The position numbers and the translations under genes were made by a program. Below the pieces are notes generated by a model. The model searched no databases. It was not told the DNA's origin and saw only the letters and a program-made list of their open reading frames with translations. Below are positions 1 through 7,262 of a stretch of 64,000 bases of DNA, in pieces. Position 1 is the first letter of the stretch, and each line of letters opens with the position of its first letter. This DNA comes from Dysgonomonas gadei ATCC BAA-286 (GTDB taxonomy: Bacteria > Bacteroidota > Bacteroidia > Bacteroidales > Dysgonomonadaceae): positions 1 through 64,000 of the forward strand of contig NZ_GL891995.1 in the NCBI RefSeq assembly GCF_000213555.1. Direction: 5' to 3'.

Positions 1-421
1 CGCATATGTCCATAGGGCGTGGGGATTAAAGCTTGCCTGGAGGGCTATACGGTTCTTTTTACTTCCGTACCGCGACTGCTTACACAAATCAGGGAATGCA
101 GGTCTACAAAAAAGTCTCAGGCAGCTTGAAATGCGCTTCCAGAGATACGATATGGTCATCTGTGACGAGTTTGGATATGTCTCTTGTGATAAGGAAGGAG
201 GAGAACTGCTCTTTAACCATCTGTCCCTAAGAGCCGGTAAGAGGTCTACAATCATTACAACAAATCTTGCTTTTGACAGATGGGGGGAAATAGTAAAGGA
301 TAAAGTTCTCGTGGCTGCCATGGTAGACAGACTCACGCATAAAGCATATCTTATCAATATGAATGGACAATCTTACAGAGTTAAAGAAACTAAAAAAATG
401 TTACAATCTAATGAGGAATAA
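1..421 (+). pseudogene. istB: IstB-like ATP-binding protein of an IS21-family element, frameshifted and cut by the window edge
   Basis: IstB is the ATPase helper of the IS21-family transposase. The last 96 codons (from 131) show the family core: a Walker B-like stretch ICDEFGY, then GGELLFNHLS, STIITTNLAFDRWGE and the C-terminal DRLTHKAY...SYRVKE pattern. Upstream homology is split over three frames: residues HMSIG (about 3-17), then GVGIKACLEGYTVLF (16-60) through IRECRSTKK in frame 1, then frame 2 from about 110 onward. Two frameshifts are therefore needed to read one protein, so the gene is inactive unless the assembly is wrong. The P-loop and the istA transposase would lie left of the window. 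The element's terminal repeats follow directly at 450-495. Confidence 0.85.
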
Positions 422-449
422 ATATCTTTAACCAATCTCGTCCGAGACA

Positions 450-495
450 CTTAGTGGTATACTTTTCAATTACTAAGTGGACTACTTTTCAATTA
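450..495. repeat. Tandem terminal repeats of the IS21-type element
   Basis: Two 23-bp units sit head to tail, 450-472 and 473-495, differing at three positions; both contain CTTTTCAATTA. IS21 elements carry multiple tandem terminal repeats, and this pair lies 28 bp after the istB stop, as expected for the right end. The element probably ends within about 10 bp of 495, where host or foreign sequence (the ThiF-like fragment) resumes. Confidence 0.7.
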
Positions 496-812
496 TATTA
501 TACACATTAGTCCATTATCAGTACTACAATCTATTATGTAATCATAATCAAGTAGTTTTTCTAATACTTTTTCCTCTTCCACAGTCTTATGAGTGGTTCT
601 AAATTTATTTTTCACTGTTCTTTCCCAATATAAATGTTCAAGAGTATCGACCTCTATAAAGGGAGAAATAGAGAGTAATCTTTCTCTTAACTCGACTGTT
701 TTAATTTGATTACCAGTAGTGAAAGAATATTCACTTCTACATACATTCTCAGGTTTCTTTATATCATAATCACTAAGTGTTATGTGTGTAGCACCTCCTC
801 TTGTTAGTGTTG
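493..812 (-). pseudogene. E1/ThiF-like adenylyltransferase fragment
   Basis: The minus strand is open for about 105 codons without a usable start. It reads LTRGGATHITLSDYDIKKP then ENVCRSEYSF, GNQIKTVELRERL, and ends near DYIIDCSTDNGLM. This matches the nucleotide-binding core of the ThiF/MoeB/E1 family: glycine-rich loop, strand plus acidic DxD-like segment (LSDYDI), an Asn-Arg pair, and the Lys-containing segment that binds ATP. Both ends are missing: the 5' end abuts a truncated ZIP gene at about 812/813 and the 3' end is cut by the IS21 end. Bacterial E1-like proteins occur in thiamin/molybdopterin synthesis and in ubiquitin-like defence operons; this fragment cannot tell which. Called from the frame pattern, not from an alignment. 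Confidence 0.55.
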
Positions 813-1169
813 TATACCGTCTACAAAATTGTGTATTCCATCGGCATAGAGGCTCAAATATCCATATGGCTTAATAGCCTTTTTGTTTTTATGGCTGATA
901 TGTAATAATTGTTCCAGTATAAAAAACACAAAGAAACCTCCGAGGATAAGCCACGAAGTTAATCTGGCTGATTCCATGTGAAAATAAGATTCGGGGACTA
1001 GCTGAAAAAAAGCATTTCCGAGTAAGGTCCCTATAGCGAAGCAAATCAGCAGATTCAATATTACACTTAATTTGTTCGATTTAAAATATAAAAGAAATAC
1101 CCCGACAAATGACAGGGCACTGACAAAACATGCGCTTAATATCGCATATAAAGCATTATTAATTTCCAT
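804..1169 (-). pseudogene. ZIP-family metal transporter, truncated at its metal-binding helix
   Basis: ZIP proteins import zinc or related divalent metals across the inner membrane and have about eight helices. The 121 residues here contain three clear hydrophobic helices (about 5-29, 35-57, 70-90), a short His/Lys loop (HISHKNKK), and the start of the conserved metal-site helix, HNFVDG. The normal continuation (IAIG...) is replaced by IQH and a stop, because the reading frame runs into the ThiF-like fragment at about 812. The second half of the metal site and helices V-VIII are absent, so transport is very unlikely. It is the last gene of the leftward operon that starts at 3569, 22 bp after the upstream gene. 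Confidence 0.8.
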
Positions 1170-1190
1170 ATCTGTAGTTGTAATTTTAAT

Positions 1191-1643
1191 TTATTTAATA
1201 ACGCGTACCAGTTCTGCATCATATAGCATATACATCAAATGGTAAGGGTCATTTCTGTTTAGTCGTAGAATTCCTTTTATTTCAATATATTTATCTGTTT
1301 TGACTCGCTTTAGTTCCTTGTGGCCTTTTTTTACAAATATCTCCATAACGGTTTCTATACCTCCCGTGCCACAGAAGAAACACATGTTTGACGGAGATTT
1401 AGAAAGGGCAAATATTTTGCCTTCCATATCAATCGGTACATAAAAACCTTTAATCAATATCTCTTTATTGTTGAGAGCTTCAATGCTCGCTCCAAAACGT
1501 GCTACATCATAATATCCATCCAACGCTTTAACATAGCTGCGTTTCCACGTTACGTCATTTAATGCCTGCCAGGCAATCGGTTTCTGTGCTTTTACCGAAC
1601 AAAAACAACAAGTGAGGATTATGGCAAAAAATACTTTTTTCAT
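1191..1643 (-). CDS. Exported DUF3299-like protein
   Basis: 150 residues with an N-terminal signal peptide (MKKVFFAIILTCCFCSVKAQ, cleavage probably after SVKA). The mature part has IKGFYVPIDMEGKIFAL around residue 65, a CFFCG motif near residue 89, and KYIEIKGILRL followed by LMYMLYDAEL near the end, which resembles the small periplasmic DUF3299 group often found beside ABC-type lipoprotein or metal exporters. The paired cysteines could bind metal or form a disulfide. Its start overlaps the upstream permease stop by four bases, so translation is probably coupled. Function unknown; the context suggests metal handling in the periplasm. Confidence 0.65.
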   Translation of the reverse strand: MKKVFFAIILTCCFCSVKAQKPIAWQALNDVTWKRSYVKALDGYYDVARFGASIEALNNKEILIKGFYVPIDMEGKIFALSKSPSNMCFFCGTGGIETVMEIFVKKGHKELKRVKTDKYIEIKGILRLNRNDPYHLMYMLYDAELVRVIK

Positions 1644-2917
1644 TGACTAAGTGTTTTTGATATATTTGTTTTCATTGCTTTGATAGCAGGAATGACTGCG
1701 GCAACGATACCAATGATCAAAGAAGCGATCAATAAAGAAAGATCCGTAGGAGTTACCCATTGTTGCAATGTGTAATTAAAGTTATTATCAGTATAGGTAG
1801 ATAGAGCAAACATCACAAAACGGCTGGCCACAAATCCGACAATATATCCGATAATAGCAAAACTGATCCCTTCCAGAATAACGATAACAAACAATCGGAA
1901 TCGACTTCCTCCCATAACGCGTATTAAAGCCAATTCATATTTTCTTTCTTTTAAGGAGTTTAAGAGAGAGATAAATATACTCAAGGCTGAGATTAGGATT
2001 ATAAATCCGCTTATATAAGTCAAAGCTTCTATCCCAAGCCCCAACAAGGAATACAGGCGATTTATTTCCTGTACGGGAGATGCAGCCTGCATATTTGTTG
2101 ACTTATTGATAAGACGCGGCAGGCTGATAGCACCCATCGGATTTTGGTACTGGATCAACAATGTTGTTATTTCTTTAGGATGCTCCCCTTCCTCGTGTTC
2201 ACGTTCCTCATGGCTGTGATCACAATCTGCATCGTGCTCGTGCTCATGTCCCCCATCCGTATCATGCTCATGATCTTTTTCTGCCTCGTTATGCTCATGA
2301 CTATCATGTATTTTCCATACACTCTCAATATTGGTTAAGATCAATTGGTCGAGCACCGTTCCTGTTTCTTTAAAGATGCCCGTTACTGTATAAGGAGTAC
2401 TCTCATGTACATCATCCGACTCTGCCGATAGCCCGTGTACCCCTGCAAATTGCCGGCCTATTACTAAGCCTGTTTTTGAGGCGACTTTCGAACCTATCGT
2501 TACCTCAAAGTCTTTTTGCCACAAGCTTCCCGCTTGTATTTGTCCATTATAAATAGTGGGGTATGCCTTATTGGTTCCAACAATGCGGAACCTGTTAAAG
2601 TTATCTCCAAGGGCAAGAGGAATAGCCTGTTTTATCAAGGGATTCTTGCTCAGTTCTATTGACTCATTATAATCTATATTTCCGGTTGGATAATCTACAT
2701 GATAAATACCGGATAGTATCAGTTGTAGAGGGCTACCTTTAGCCCCCACTACAAGGTCAATTCCTCCGGCATTTTTATCCATTTGGTTTTCAAATGAGTC
2801 TTTAAGGAGGAAAACCAAAGAGATAATAGTAACTCCGGTTGCAAAAAGAATTATATTCAAAACCGAGGATAACGGACGGCTCTTTATTTGTTTGAAGTTG
2901 AATTGTACAATATTCAT
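1640..2917 (-). CDS. MacB/FtsX-type ABC transporter permease with a His-rich extracytoplasmic insert
   Basis: 425 residues. Topology is the FtsX/MacB/LolC type: one helix near residues 20-40, a large periplasmic domain, then three helices near 300-320, 340-365 and 390-415. Inside the periplasmic domain, about residues 205-247, is a run of His/Glu/Asp with over a dozen histidines (for example HEHEHDADCDHSHEE). Such inserts are typical of proteins that bind zinc, nickel or copper. It forms the membrane half of the transporter with the ATPase 10 bp upstream. The substrate may be a metal, a metal-bound ligand or a lipoprotein; the histidines and the ZIP/Fur neighbours argue for zinc. Confidence 0.8.
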   Translation of the reverse strand: MNIVQFNFKQIKSRPLSSVLNIILFATGVTIISLVFLLKDSFENQMDKNAGGIDLVVGAKGSPLQLILSGIYHVDYPTGNIDYNESIELSKNPLIKQAIPLALGDNFNRFRIVGTNKAYPTIYNGQIQAGSLWQKDFEVTIGSKVASKTGLVIGRQFAGVHGLSAESDDVHESTPYTVTGIFKETGTVLDQLILTNIESVWKIHDSHEHNEAEKDHEHDTDGGHEHEHDADCDHSHEEREHEEGEHPKEITTLLIQYQNPMGAISLPRLINKSTNMQAASPVQEINRLYSLLGLGIEALTYISGFIILISALSIFISLLNSLKERKYELALIRVMGGSRFRLFVIVILEGISFAIIGYIVGFVASRFVMFALSTYTDNNFNYTLQQWVTPTDLSLLIASLIIGIVAAVIPAIKAMKTNISKTLSQ

Positions 2918-2927
2918 ACCTGTTTTT

Positions 2928-3569
2928 TTAAGATTCTAAATGAACGATTTTTGAGAAATCCTGAATAAGCCTGTTGTCATGTGTGACAATTACTAACCCC
3001 GCCTGAAGTTTTTCAGCTTGGTAGCGAAGCAGCTTTATAGCTTCTTTACAATTTTTATCATCGAGGCTGGAAGTCGGTTCATCTGCGAGGATTAGCGAGG
3101 GTTTATTTATAACAGCCCGTGCTATAGACAGGCGTTGTAATTCTCCCTGACTCATCTCATTTGTTTTACGATTCCGACAATGCACTATATTTAAAGTATT
3201 AAAAAGACTATCCAGATATATATTATCTACTGACAGGTTATTAAGAGATACTGCCATCTTTAGATTTTCCTCTGCTGTTAACGATTTTATAAATTGAGGC
3301 GTTTGAAAAACAATTCCGATTTCCCGTCCTCTGTATTTATCCAACTTGGTACCTCTTAATTGAGCAATGTCATTTCCTTTTATCAAAATACTCCCCCTTT
3401 TGGGTGTAACCAAACCTGCAATCAGGTGAAGCAATGTTGTTTTCCCACAACCCGAAGCTCCGGTAATAAGTAAATGTTCTCCTTTTTCACACACAATATC
3501 CGGAAACACGAACGTATAGTTCTTATTATAAGAATATTGAACACTATTTGTTATTAAGTTTTTTTCCAT
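2928..3569 (-). CDS. ABC transporter ATP-binding protein (LolD/MacB type)
   Basis: About 213 residues from the ATG at 3569 (MEKNLITN). A TTG seven codons upstream lies inside the predicted -7 box at 3588-3595 and was rejected as the start. Walker A is GASGCGKTT, the Q-loop is VFQTPQF, the signature is MSQGELQRLSIARA, Walker B is LILADEPTSSLD, and the switch His is in VTHD. The length and signature fit the LolD/MacB/FtsE class that powers FtsX-like permeases. First gene of a leftward operon with the permease, the DUF3299-like protein and the broken ZIP gene. The promoter overlaps a perfect palindrome, so a Fur-family repressor probably controls it. Confidence 0.85.
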   Translation of the reverse strand: MEKNLITNSVQYSYNKNYTFVFPDIVCEKGEHLLITGASGCGKTTLLHLIAGLVTPKRGSILIKGNDIAQLRGTKLDKYRGREIGIVFQTPQFIKSLTAEENLKMAVSLNNLSVDNIYLDSLFNTLNIVHCRNRKTNEMSQGELQRLSIARAVINKPSLILADEPTSSLDDKNCKEAIKLLRYQAEKLQAGLVIVTHDNRLIQDFSKIVHLES

Positions 3570-3587
3570 AACCAATAAAATTTTCAA

Positions 3588-3595
3588 CAAATGTA
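3588..3595 (-). promoter_or_regulatory. -7 box of the leftward ABC operon
   Basis: On the minus strand TACATTTG fits the Bacteroidota -7 consensus TAnnTTTG. A TTG lies 18 bases upstream of it, inside the palindrome at 3609-3629, and is a fair -33 element. The ATG at 3569 follows after a short leader. Confidence 0.5.
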
Positions 3596-3608
3596 ATTAT
3601 TTTTCCAT

Positions 3609-3629
3609 ATTTGCAACACAGTTGCAAAT
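3609..3629. promoter_or_regulatory. Perfect 9-3-9 palindrome, candidate Fur/Zur-family operator
   Basis: ATTTGCAAC, a 3-base spacer ACA, then GTTGCAAAT: arms match 9/9. It sits between a Fur-family gene (starts 3684) and the divergent metal-related ABC operon (starts 3569) and overlaps the likely -33 region of the latter. Fur-family dimers bind palindromes of about this length. I found no second perfect copy in the window. Confidence 0.6.
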
Positions 3630-3683
3630 GAATTTATACTACATTTGCATTGTCGATTCATTTCAGATTTAAAATACATCATT

Positions 3684-4097
3684 ATGGAATCTGTTAAAGA
3701 AATATTACATAGGAATAATTTAAAAGGAACAGCAGCGCGTGTCGCCATCTTGAATACGATTATAGATAGTGAGGCTCCTTTAAGTGAATCCGATATAAAA
3801 AAAAGAATACATGAAGTTGACAGGGTAACATTCTACCGTTCGATTAAAAGTCTGCTGGAAACAAATATTATCCAGGGTATGATCACTCAGGGAAAAATAA
3901 TCAAATACACTTTCTGTCATGAGAATCATAGCAGTGAAACAGCAGTCCAGTTTTATTGTACTGAATGTCAAAAACTCACAGATATGGAGATAGAAGCCCA
4001 GATCCCTGTTGTTCCGCAAGGATATACGGAAAAGACATGCAGTATAACTATAACCGGAATTTGCAAAGCATGTAATAATTCAGATGAAGAACAATAA
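3684..4097 (+). CDS. Fur-family metal-responsive repressor (Zur candidate)
   Basis: 137 residues from ATG 3684 (MESVKEILHRNNLKGTAARV); a TTG start further upstream was rejected because the winged-helix domain begins here. Family marks are the DNA-binding segment VDRVTFYRSIKSLLE, a HENHSSE stretch, and two Cys pairs, CTEC near residue 106 and CKAC near residue 131, which form the structural zinc site. First gene of the rightward operon carrying thioredoxin, COG0523 GTPases, a TonB receptor and His-rich lipoproteins, and divergent from a ZIP-containing operon. That context fits zinc sensing (Zur) better than iron, but metal specificity cannot be read from the sequence. Confidence 0.75.
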   Translation: MESVKEILHRNNLKGTAARVAILNTIIDSEAPLSESDIKKRIHEVDRVTFYRSIKSLLETNIIQGMITQGKIIKYTFCHENHSSETAVQFYCTECQKLTDMEIEAQIPVVPQGYTEKTCSITITGICKACNNSDEEQ

Positions 4098-4138
4098 TGG
4101 TTTTTGTAATCTAACATCAAAATATAAAAGGGTTAATA

Positions 4139-4411
4139 ATGGAAGAGATCAAATGTGAATATAAATTAATTGAATTCTATGCAAGTTGGTGTGCCCCATG
4201 CCGCACATTCGAGACCAAGAAGAAAAATGAGAACCTGAATATTCAAAGAATAGATATAGATTCCCATCCGGGTCTAGCCCTACAGTTTGGAGTTCGCTCT
4301 ATACCTGCATTGACACTTCTTAGAGGAGAATCTGAAATTTGGAGACATTCAGGTCAGATATCCGAACCTGAACTGGTCTCTGTATTAGCAAGGCATTTAG
4401 ATAATAAATAA
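4139..4411 (+). CDS. Small thioredoxin
   Basis: 90 residues, shorter than typical 105-110-residue thioredoxins, with no signal peptide. The active site WCAPC is at about residues 17-21 and the cis-proline segment RSIPALTLL near residue 60. It probably reduces disulfides in the cytoplasm. It lies 41 bp after the Fur-family gene and 6 bp before a membrane protein with a CPIC motif, in an operon concerned with metal supply. A role in keeping Zn-binding cysteines reduced is possible but not shown. Confidence 0.8.
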   Translation: MEEIKCEYKLIEFYASWCAPCRTFETKKKNENLNIQRIDIDSHPGLALQFGVRSIPALTLLRGESEIWRHSGQISEPELVSVLARHLDNK

Positions 4412-4417
4412 AACAAG

Positions 4418-5053
4418 ATGGAGGTAAGCAATCTATTCTATGGAATACTAGCCGCATTAGGCTATGTATTACTACAATCGCTGTTTATTGTTGGTGTGCG
4501 AATAGCTGCCGATGACAGCACCGAAATTCTACCCAACGGAAAACAAAGAGATCGTATGGGGATGATATTATATCCGGTTTTAAAATACCTGAGCCGAACA
4601 AAACTGGAAAAAATATACTATGAGGGTTCTCAGTTTACGAGTCTCATAGGTCAAATTCGGATGGTGCTACCCGATTTGGATATGATTGAAGGAGATGGCC
4701 GATTGAAAATTATAAGCAGGGGGCGGTCTTTAGGGATATATTCTAATAAGATAGAAGATACACTCTATCACATTGACAACAGGGTAAAGATAGAGATGGA
4801 AGAGGGACTACTTCGGTTTTACAGAATGGACGAGCAATACCGACTCAATAAATACCTGCGGAAACCTATTCTTCAATGCCCTATCTGTATGTCTTCAGTC
4901 TGGAGTATACCCAGTTATTGGATACCCATTATATATAAGTTCGGCTTTAATATGGAGGTACTATATCTGGGAGCGGTTAATATCTGTGTGGTAGCTTGCG
5001 TCAATGCCCTGATCTGGATGAAATTCAAATCTATGCAAAAATCATTATTATAA
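4418..5053 (+). CDS. Membrane protein with a C-terminal CPIC motif
   Basis: 211 residues of unknown function. A hydrophobic helix lies near residues 8-28, followed by a polar region of about 120 residues, then KPILQCPICMSSVW near 147-160 and two hydrophobic helices near 163-180 and 183-203. The CxxC followed by membrane helices recalls small membrane proteins of the DUF1360 kind, but I would not assign a family. It sits between thioredoxin and the first COG0523 GTPase, all in one direction with short gaps, so it is probably co-transcribed. The cysteine pair could be a metal site or a thioredoxin substrate; both are guesses. Confidence 0.6.
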   Translation: MEVSNLFYGILAALGYVLLQSLFIVGVRIAADDSTEILPNGKQRDRMGMILYPVLKYLSRTKLEKIYYEGSQFTSLIGQIRMVLPDLDMIEGDGRLKIISRGRSLGIYSNKIEDTLYHIDNRVKIEMEEGLLRFYRMDEQYRLNKYLRKPILQCPICMSSVWSIPSYWIPIIYKFGFNMEVLYLGAVNICVVACVNALIWMKFKSMQKSLL

Positions 5054-5074
5054 AACGAATTATCCAATCAAACA

Positions 5075-6049
5075 ATGAAGGGCAAAATACCTGTGACAAT
5101 AATAACCGGTTTCCTCGGAGTCGGAAAGACTACTCTTATCAATAACCTGATAAAGAAGCACCCTGATAAAAAATTTGCTATTATCGAAAATGAATTTGGA
5201 GAAATTGGCTTGGACGGAAGCTTTATTATCGGAGCTGATGAAAATATATTCGAACTGTCCAACGGATGCATCTGCTGTTCGTTGAACGCCGATTTTTATG
5301 AACTGATCAATAAGTTACAAACAGGAGGCTATGATTTCAACCATTTATTGATTGAAACAACGGGTATAGCCAATCCGACATCTATCGTAAATGCTTTCCT
5401 TTCCGATTATGAGATCATCGAACGTTTTACTATTGATTCAGTTATCTGTCTGGCGGATGCCGTCAACATTGAAGATCTGATCGATTCAGAACCGGAAGCC
5501 CGTAAACAACTTACTATCGCCGATATTATCCTACTGAACAAAATAGATTTGGTAAGGCAAGGTTATTCCAATGAGCTAATAAGTAAGATACAGGATTTTA
5601 ACCAACTGGCAACGATATATCCGACTTCACAGGCAGATATTTCACAATTAGAAATTTTAGATACCCATCAATATTCAGGCAGGAAAATAGAACAATCAGT
5701 TTCCACTTTTAAAAATCTGGCCTTTTTAGGTAATAATAATTTGAAGCATGATATCAAATCAATCGGAATCTCTATTCCCGGAGATCTGGACTTTGAGCGT
5801 TTCCGCTTCTGGTTCGAGACGATCCTGTTCTTTGCTAAATACAGGCCATACCGGGTAAAAGGTATTCTCAGTTTCAAAGATGTTCCAGAGAAATGCATCC
5901 TGCATGCTATAAAAGATAATTATGTATTTGACAGGGGCGATTTATGGCAGCAAGATGACGAACGTTATTGCAAGCTCGTATTTATCGGTCGTAATCTGGA
6001 TAATCTGGAAATAGAAGAAAATATATACAAATTAAGAGCAGAACAATAA
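5075..6049 (+). CDS. COG0523 (CobW/ZNG1-like) G3E GTPase 1
   Basis: 324 residues. P-loop GFLGVGKTT at about residues 12-20, the Glu-containing switch NEFGEIGLDG, the metal-binding GCICC motif at 64-68, and the guanine-specificity motif LNKID near 156. The C-terminal CobW_C domain is compact. COG0523 proteins are metal chaperones, and members under Zur control hand zinc to client enzymes in zinc starvation. It is followed after 11 bp by a second, longer member. The pair plus Fur, a TonB receptor and His-rich lipoproteins fit a zinc-limitation operon. A CobW role in B12 synthesis is less likely here, as the cob genes are 38 kb away. Confidence 0.85.
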   Translation: MKGKIPVTIITGFLGVGKTTLINNLIKKHPDKKFAIIENEFGEIGLDGSFIIGADENIFELSNGCICCSLNADFYELINKLQTGGYDFNHLLIETTGIANPTSIVNAFLSDYEIIERFTIDSVICLADAVNIEDLIDSEPEARKQLTIADIILLNKIDLVRQGYSNELISKIQDFNQLATIYPTSQADISQLEILDTHQYSGRKIEQSVSTFKNLAFLGNNNLKHDIKSIGISIPGDLDFERFRFWFETILFFAKYRPYRVKGILSFKDVPEKCILHAIKDNYVFDRGDLWQQDDERYCKLVFIGRNLDNLEIEENIYKLRAEQ

Positions 6050-6060
6050 AATAAAAAACA

Positions 6061-7251
6061 ATGAACAAGATACCTGTAACAGTCTTAAGTGGCTTTTTAG
6101 GAGCCGGAAAGACAACCATATTAAATCATATTCTCAATAACCGGGAGAATATGAAAGTCGCTGTCATAGTAAACGATATGAGTGAAGTCAATATCGATGC
6201 ACAATTAGTAGAAAAAGGTTCGACCCTTTCCCGCACAGAGGAAAAACTGGTACAACTCAGCAATGGCTGTATATGTTGTACTCTGCGCGATGATCTGGTA
6301 AAAGAAGTAACCCGCTTAGTTGAGAACGGCAAATTCGACTATTTATTGATAGAGGGAACGGGTATCGCAGAACCTATGCCGATAGCCCAGTCATTCAGTT
6401 ACGCATTCGAAGACTTGGGTGTTGACCTGACGAAAATTTCACGTCTGGATACCATGGTAACCGTTGTTGATGGCTTTAATTTTTATAACGATTTCGGATC
6501 ATCGGAAACATTAACGGACAGGGATCCTGATAATACAATCAGCGAACGTTCCATTGTAGACCTCCTCGTGGAACAAATTGAATTTGCGAATGTCATCGTA
6601 CTGAATAAAGTAGACCTGATCTCGGCCCATCAACAAGAAGAGATGAAACATATTATCCGAAAACTAAATCCGGATGCAAAGATTATTCAAGCTGATCATG
6701 GAAAGATTGATCCGAAAGAAATACTAAATACCCATTTATTTGATTTTGCTGAGGCTGCTCAAAGTTCGGGCTGGCAGAAAGAACTACAGAATAAGCATAC
6801 TCCCGAAACAGATGAATACGGCATCGGTTCATTTGTCTTTCGTGAACATCGTCCCTTACATCCCAGAAGGTTCAAGGAATATTTAAGCAAAAACTGGGAT
6901 GCAGGCATTGTCCGCAGCAAAGGATTCTTCTGGCTGGCAAGCCGAAAGAATGAGGCATTATTACTAAGTCAGGCCGGAGGTTCTATCGTGGTGGAACGTA
7001 TCGGTTCATGGTGGGCTTCTTTTCCAACAAAAGAAAGAAATCAACATCCTTCGTTTCAGGCAAATGAGGAATATATCATGGGTCGTTGGGATAAGACATG
7101 GGGTGACCGGATGAATGAGATTGTATTCATCGGACAAGATATGGATGAGAAAAAGATCAGACAAGAAATGGAATACTGTCTTTGTACGGACATTGAATAC
7201 AATGCTTATCAGAATGAACTATTGACAGATAATAACTGGGATTTTTTATAA
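6061..7251 (+). CDS. COG0523 G3E GTPase 2 (ZigA/YeiR-like, long form)
   Basis: 396 residues. P-loop GFLGAGKTT at residues 11-19, GCICC at 69-73, LNKVD near 181, and a complete CobW_C domain (about 255-375) containing FVFREHRPLHPRRF and RSKGFFWLA followed by a Trp-rich segment. This long architecture matches the bacterial ZigA-type subgroup often induced by zinc limitation. Starts 11 bp after COG0523 protein 1 and ends 11 bp before the TonB receptor. Two divergent GTPases side by side suggest different client proteins rather than recent duplication, because they share little beyond the motifs. Confidence 0.85.
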   Translation: MNKIPVTVLSGFLGAGKTTILNHILNNRENMKVAVIVNDMSEVNIDAQLVEKGSTLSRTEEKLVQLSNGCICCTLRDDLVKEVTRLVENGKFDYLLIEGTGIAEPMPIAQSFSYAFEDLGVDLTKISRLDTMVTVVDGFNFYNDFGSSETLTDRDPDNTISERSIVDLLVEQIEFANVIVLNKVDLISAHQQEEMKHIIRKLNPDAKIIQADHGKIDPKEILNTHLFDFAEAAQSSGWQKELQNKHTPETDEYGIGSFVFREHRPLHPRRFKEYLSKNWDAGIVRSKGFFWLASRKNEALLLSQAGGSIVVERIGSWWASFPTKERNQHPSFQANEEYIMGRWDKTWGDRMNEIVFIGQDMDEKKIRQEMEYCLCTDIEYNAYQNELLTDNNWDFL

Positions 7252-7262
7252 AAAAATATTTA

